From assembly GCA_001898145.1 (NCBI GenBank), contig MKSR01000020.1:1-64000 (forward strand): a stretch of DNA of 64,000 nucleotides, written 5' to 3'. Every line of letters starts with the position of its first letter. Within the stretch, counting starts at the first letter, position 1. The translations under genes were made by a program, and so were the position numbers. Below the pieces are notes generated by a model. That model searched no databases. It saw only the letters and a program-made list of their open reading frames with translations, and had not been told where the DNA came from. Origin of the DNA: Dyadobacter sp. 50-39 (GTDB lineage: Bacteria; Bacteroidota; Bacteroidia; Cytophagales; Spirosomataceae). Of this stretch, positions 59,963 through 64,000 are shown in pieces.

Positions 59963-61375
59963 ATGAAAAAATATATCAAATCCATAGCCCTGGCGGCGCT
60001 CATTGCAAGCACTTGGAGCTGCAAGGACTCATTTCTGGAACTGGCACCGGTATCCAACCCGAGCGCGGAGAATTTTTACAAAACCAAGTCGGATTTCGAC
60101 ATCGCCACCAACGCGGCGTACAACACGCTTTACACCGTGTACCACCCGCAAGGCCCCGTTTCTTACGCGGGTGAGCTGATGTCGGATAATGTCACGATCT
60201 TCAATATTTCCGGTAACCAGGCTGACAAATGGCAATTTCGCGACTACACGCTCGCGCCGGCCAACACGATGGTATACCAGTTCTGGCAGGACTTTTACCG
60301 GTCGATCTACAACCTGAACATCATTCTCGACAAAATCCAGAATGCGGATCTCGACGCGACCTATAAGGCGCAAACGCAGGGTGAAATGCTTTTCCTGCGC
60401 TCGCTGTACTACTATAATATGGTGCAGCTATGGGGCGATGTGCCACTGGTAACCCGCCCTGTGAGCGCCGCCGAAGCCTACGACATTCTGCGCACACCGG
60501 TGACGGAGGTCTACGCGCAAATCACGAAAGACCTGGCGGAGGCCAAATCCAAACTACCCGCCACATCGACCATCTCCGGACGGGCAACCAAAGGTGCCGC
60601 GCAGACGCTGCTTGGAAAAGTATACCTCGCGATGGGCGACAAAGCCAACGGCGTGAAGGAGCTCAAAGAGGTTTACGATAGCAAGCAATACGACCTTGTG
60701 CCGTCATACGCATCGCTTTGGGACCCAAAAACAAAGAATACCAAGGAGTCGATCTTTGAAATTCAGTATCTGGGCGGCTCGGCGACAGCACCTTACAGTA
60801 ATTATTACCTCGAATTCTTCCCCAATTCCAATGCACTGGGCTTCTACGGTGCGGGTATGAACCAGGTGGTGGAGGATATCTGGAATGAGTACGAAAAGGG
60901 CGACGGCCGCCGCGAAGCTTCAATCGACACGGGATTTACGGACGCCAAAGGCAACTTTACCAAGGCCAAATTTCCTAAAAAATGGCAGGATAAAACCGCG
61001 CCGCTGATCAACCAGAACATCGCGGCCAATAATAATTTCATGGTACTGCGCTATGCCGACCTGCTGCTCCTGCTTTCCGAGGCTACGGGCGATCCAGTTT
61101 ACCTCAACCAGGTGCGCAAACGGGCCGGATTGCCATTGTACGGGGAAGCCGGTTACCCGGCGAAGTACAACACGGTAGCGCTGGCCGTCGAGCACGAGCG
61201 CCGCGTAGAACTCGCGTTCGAATTCCATCGCTGGTTCGATTTGAAAAGGACCAATCGGGTGATCGATATCCTCACCGCAAAGGGCAAGCCCGTAACCCAG
61301 AATAAGCTGGTGTTCCCGATCCCGAACATTGTCCGGGACCAGAATGCCAGAATCACGCAGAATGCAGGGTATTAG
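59963..61375 (+). CDS. SusD/RagB-family glycan-binding lipoprotein, PUL 2
   Basis: A 470-residue lipoprotein from the ATG at 59963; an earlier in-frame ATG (59936) adds a Lys-rich stretch and lies in the inverted repeat. Lipobox STWSC. Family motifs: 'GEMLFLRSLYYYNMVQLWGD', VPLVTRPV, 'FMVLRYADLLLLLSEATGDP' and 'EHERRVELAFEFHRWFDLKR'. It is shorter than the PUL 1 SusD (584). It pairs with the SusC upstream and precedes the GH140-type enzyme by 1 bp between stop and start, so it belongs to the same transcript and should capture the apiose-bearing or related glycan. Confidence 0.96.
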   Translation: MKKYIKSIALAALIASTWSCKDSFLELAPVSNPSAENFYKTKSDFDIATNAAYNTLYTVYHPQGPVSYAGELMSDNVTIFNISGNQADKWQFRDYTLAPANTMVYQFWQDFYRSIYNLNIILDKIQNADLDATYKAQTQGEMLFLRSLYYYNMVQLWGDVPLVTRPVSAAEAYDILRTPVTEVYAQITKDLAEAKSKLPATSTISGRATKGAAQTLLGKVYLAMGDKANGVKELKEVYDSKQYDLVPSYASLWDPKTKNTKESIFEIQYLGGSATAPYSNYYLEFFPNSNALGFYGAGMNQVVEDIWNEYEKGDGRREASIDTGFTDAKGNFTKAKFPKKWQDKTAPLINQNIAANNNFMVLRYADLLLLLSEATGDPVYLNQVRKRAGLPLYGEAGYPAKYNTVALAVEHERRVELAFEFHRWFDLKRTNRVIDILTAKGKPVTQNKLVFPIPNIVRDQNARITQNAGY

Positions 61376-61376
61376 A

Positions 61377-62747
61377 ATGCTCAGACTAATGAATCGTAAA
61401 CTATTAGCACTTCTTTGTGCCGGTTTTATCGCCGGCACAATGCCTGTTTATAGCCAGCAGCTCAAAATTTCGGAAAACAGACGGTTTTTTACGGACGAGG
61501 AGGGGAAGCCCTTCTTCTGGCTGGCCGACACGGGTTGGCTGCTTTTCAACCGGCTGACCCGCGAGGAGGCGGATCGCTACCTGACGGACCGGCAGCAAAA
61601 GGGCTTCAATGTGGTACAGGTAATGGTAGTGCAGGCATTGCGTACGGTAAATGTGTATGGCGATTCGGCGTTGAGCAACCATGATCTGAGCAGGCCGAAG
61701 GTGACAGAGGGCAATGCTTTTGAAAATCCGGAGGCATACGACTACTGGGACCATGTCGATTACGTCGTCGGGAAGGCGGCCGAAAAGGGTATTAAACTCG
61801 GGATGGTGCCCATTTGGGGAAATGCGGTGAAGAACGGGCGCACCAGTGCTGGGCAGGCGAAGGCCTATGCACAGTTTCTGGCCCGTCGCTACCGTGGCCG
61901 GCCGAATATCGTCTGGCTCAATGGCGGGGACATTCAGGGCGATGTTGTTCCGGAGGTATGGGAGGCGATAGGTACCACATTGCGGGCCGAAGACGCCGGT
62001 CACCTCATTACTTTTCATCCGTTTGGCAGAATGCAGTCTTCGAAATGGTTTCACGATAGCTCGTGGCTGGATTTCAATATGTTCCAGTCGGGGCACCGCA
62101 CTTATGCTCAGGATCATGAAGCCAAAGATCTTCGGTATGGCGAGGACAACTGGCGCTACGTCGAAGCCGACTATGCGCGTACGCCGGTGAAACCGGTGCT
62201 GGACGGCGAGCCGTCTTACGAAAACATCTGGCACGGCCTGCACGACAAGACATTGCCTGTGTGGACGGCCGACGATGTGCGGCGGTATGCTTACTGGTCG
62301 GTGTTTGCGGGTGCGTGCGGGTTCACGTACGGGAACAACGGGGTGATGCAGATGCGCTACGCGCGGGACCCCAAACTGCCATCCTGGGAGGAGGCTATTC
62401 ATGATCCCGGCGCGGGCCAGATGATGCATTTGAAAAACCTGATGCTCTCGAAGCCCTATTTTGAACGTGTGCCGGACCAGTCGCTGATTGCTGAAAACGG
62501 GGAGCGGTATGATCGCTTGCTGGCCACACGCGGGAGAGATTATGCATTGATCTACACCTGGAATGGCAGGCAGATGAAAGTCAATATGGGTAAAATAGGC
62601 GGTTCCAAAGTGAATGCCAGCTGGTATGACCCGCGCACCGGCGAAACAAAAGTTTTAGGAAAAGTTGAAAACAGAGGAGTTAAAACATTTAACCCGCCCG
62701 GGGAGGTTAGAAACGGGAACGATTGGGTTTTGGTGTTGGAAAAATAA
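61377..62747 (+). CDS. Glycoside hydrolase family 140-like protein (apiosidase type)
   Basis: A 456-residue protein from the ATG at 61377 (61389 is also possible); signal peptide with cleavage near VYSQ. DUF4038/apiosidase TIM barrel: 'RFFTDEEGKPFFWLADTGWL', 'GFNVVQVMVVQALRTVNVYG', 'NIVWLNGGDIQGDVVPEVWE' and 'PVLDGEPSYENIWHGLHD'. D185 (NGGD) and E278 (DGEPS) align by position and spacing (~93) with the acid/base Asp and nucleophile Glu described for the GH140 endo-apiosidase BT1012. A DUF5060-free, collagen-binding-like C-terminal sandwich closes the protein. It would release D-apiose-linked oligosaccharides from pectin side chains. Confidence 0.9.
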   Translation: MLRLMNRKLLALLCAGFIAGTMPVYSQQLKISENRRFFTDEEGKPFFWLADTGWLLFNRLTREEADRYLTDRQQKGFNVVQVMVVQALRTVNVYGDSALSNHDLSRPKVTEGNAFENPEAYDYWDHVDYVVGKAAEKGIKLGMVPIWGNAVKNGRTSAGQAKAYAQFLARRYRGRPNIVWLNGGDIQGDVVPEVWEAIGTTLRAEDAGHLITFHPFGRMQSSKWFHDSSWLDFNMFQSGHRTYAQDHEAKDLRYGEDNWRYVEADYARTPVKPVLDGEPSYENIWHGLHDKTLPVWTADDVRRYAYWSVFAGACGFTYGNNGVMQMRYARDPKLPSWEEAIHDPGAGQMMHLKNLMLSKPYFERVPDQSLIAENGERYDRLLATRGRDYALIYTWNGRQMKVNMGKIGGSKVNASWYDPRTGETKVLGKVENRGVKTFNPPGEVRNGNDWVLVLEK

Positions 62748-62751
62748 CGCT

Positions 62752-64000
62752 ATGCAAAAAGAATTGACAGGAATGCTGGCCCTATGCCTGGCAGTGGGCG
62801 CGGCCAATGCGCAGGATACGATCCGCTATACGGGCAAAACACTCGTGAATGTCGATTACCATCACGGCCAGCTGAGCCCGGCTATCGGCGTGCATTCGTA
62901 CCAGACGTTGCGTGCCAACCGGACCGATGCGAGCAGGGATTCGGCTATCACCTGGACCTATAACCACGCGCCGATGCTGGCGTACTGGAATGGTACATTT
63001 TATCTGAATTACCTCAGCAATCCGGTAGGAGAGCACATTCCGCCCGGACAAACGCTTTTGCAGACCTCTAAGGATGGTAAAACCTGGACCAGGCCTGTGG
63101 CGATATTCCCGCCTTACAAAATTCCCGACGGTACCCGGAAGGAGGGGCATCCGGGCGTGGCCAAAGATTTGTATGCGGTGATGCACCAGCGCATGGGTTT
63201 TTACACATCCAAAACCGGCCGGCTGCTCACATTGGCCTATTTCGGCATGGTACTGGACGCGAAAGACGATCCGAACGACGGCCACGGGATCGGTAGGGTG
63301 GTAAGGGAGATCAAAAAGGATGGAACCTTCGGCCCGATCTATTTCATCAGGCATAATGCTTCCTGGAAACAGCCTTCGGACTATCCGATGTATACCGAAA
63401 GCAAGGACAAGGGCTTCATTGAAGCTTGTGATGAGCTGCTGGGCAATAAACTGGTAACGCAGCAATGGGTCGAGGAGGCCGATCGTAACGATCCGCTGAT
63501 CAGTTTGAAAGGAGAATACAAGGCGCTTAGCTACTATCACTTGCCGGATGGCCGGGTGGTGGGCCTTTGGAAGAATGCATTGACCAGTATCAGTAAAAAT
63601 GAAGGCAAAACGTGGCTGTACAACCCTAAACGGGCGCCGGGTTTCGTGAATAGCAATGCCAAAATATGGGGGCAGAAGACGTCCGATGGTAAATATGCGA
63701 CGGTTTACAATCCATCCGAATTCCGCTGGCCGCTCGCGGTTTCAGTCAGTGACGATGGGTTGAATTACAAAAACCTGCTGCTTGTGAACGGCGAGATCAC
63801 TTCGATGCGGTATGGCGGCAACTATAAGTCTTATGGCCCGCAATATGTTCGAGGCATTTCCGAAGGCGACGGTACGCCGCCCGACGGCAATCTCTGGGTG
63901 ACTTACAGCATGAACAAAGAGGACATCTGGGTCTCGGAAATACCCGTGCCCGTACGTGACAGGGCCGAAAAGCACGCCGCCGACCGTTTTGCGCAGATGC
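62752..64000 (+). CDS. Secreted BNR/sialidase-fold protein, C-terminus cut by window edge (partial)
   Basis: Starts at ATG 62752, 4 bp after the GH140-like gene, and stays open for 416 codons to the window end. Signal peptide MQKELTGMLALCLAVGAANA. Sialidase-like blades: 'HAPMLAYWNGTFYLNYLSNP', Asp-box-like 'SKDGKTWTRPV' and SKNEGKTWLY, 'SVSDDGLNYKNLL' and 'GNLWVTYSMNKEDIWVSEIP'. It is only distantly similar to the BNR protein of PUL 1 and has a different N-terminal region. It should be a periplasmic or surface exo-glycosidase acting with the apiosidase. Length and C-terminal domains cannot be judged. Confidence 0.82.
   Translation, partial: MQKELTGMLALCLAVGAANAQDTIRYTGKTLVNVDYHHGQLSPAIGVHSYQTLRANRTDASRDSAITWTYNHAPMLAYWNGTFYLNYLSNPVGEHIPPGQTLLQTSKDGKTWTRPVAIFPPYKIPDGTRKEGHPGVAKDLYAVMHQRMGFYTSKTGRLLTLAYFGMVLDAKDDPNDGHGIGRVVREIKKDGTFGPIYFIRHNASWKQPSDYPMYTESKDKGFIEACDELLGNKLVTQQWVEEADRNDPLISLKGEYKALSYYHLPDGRVVGLWKNALTSISKNEGKTWLYNPKRAPGFVNSNAKIWGQKTSDGKYATVYNPSEFRWPLAVSVSDDGLNYKNLLLVNGEITSMRYGGNYKSYGPQYVRGISEGDGTPPDGNLWVTYSMNKEDIWVSEIPVPVRDRAEKHAADRFAQM

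Noticed and set aside
1-64000. tRNA, rRNA, CRISPR arrays, transposases, phage genes or replication origin
   Set aside because: No cloverleaf, spacer-repeat array, transposase motif or DnaA-box cluster was seen by eye; a covariance-model scan would be more sensitive.

Overview
The window looks like a piece of a chromosome from a Bacteroidota bacterium of the order Cytophagales, most like Dyadobacter. The evidence is two SusC/SusD pairs, a T9SS-type C-terminal sorting domain at the left edge, Bacteroidota-style promoters (TTG-N20-TAnnTTTG), weak Shine-Dalgarno sequences, many lipoproteins and moderate GC. The genus is an inference. No tRNA, rRNA, CRISPR array, insertion sequence or phage gene was seen.

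Left part (1-30 kb), stress, efflux and housekeeping: an HxlR regulator divergent from a DoxX membrane protein; a nitric-oxide module (flavohaemoglobin hmp, an Rrf2/NsrR-like Fe-S regulator and an AhpD-like protein) with two copies of one palindromic operator; a YCII protein with an ECF42-type sigma factor; an old-yellow-enzyme reductase; rpiA; a TetR-adaptor-RND-outer membrane factor efflux operon with readable promoter and operators; an L,D-transpeptidase; a secreted Gfo/Idh/MocA protein with a beta-propeller; a CDF-like transporter; an AraC regulator divergent from an SDR protein; a heterodimeric ABC exporter; exonuclease III; and several uncharacterised proteins.

Middle part (30-50 kb), polysaccharide utilisation locus 1: SusC, SusD, a PL1-type pectate lyase, a beta-helix/TIM-like fusion, an (alpha/alpha)6 glycosidase-like lipoprotein, a BNR/sialidase-fold protein, a sugar isomerase-like protein and a DUF5703-type protein. 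The pectate lyase points to pectin or another acidic plant polysaccharide. The locus ends in a 44-bp perfect palindrome just upstream of a near-consensus promoter that leads into two small membrane proteins, a glycerol-kinase-like FGGY kinase and a DUF5060-type glycosidase.

Right part (50-64 kb): an Asp/Glu racemase-like gene overlapping a BASS-family transporter; a small islet with REP-like sequence, an orphan type VI immunity-like gene and an orphan DUF433 antitoxin-like gene; then an overlapping pair of a DUF1537 four-carbon acid sugar kinase and a RuBisCO-like protein, divergent from locus 2 (SusC, SusD, a GH140-type apiosidase and a BNR protein cut by the window edge). GH140 enzymes release D-apiose from pectin side chains. 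The known D-apiose route through 3-oxo-isoapionate uses a DUF1537 kinase (OiaK) and a RuBisCO-like decarboxylase (OiaX). The right end therefore reads as a candidate apiose capture and catabolism locus. The first oxidative steps (ApsD, ApnL, ApnO) are not visible in the window.
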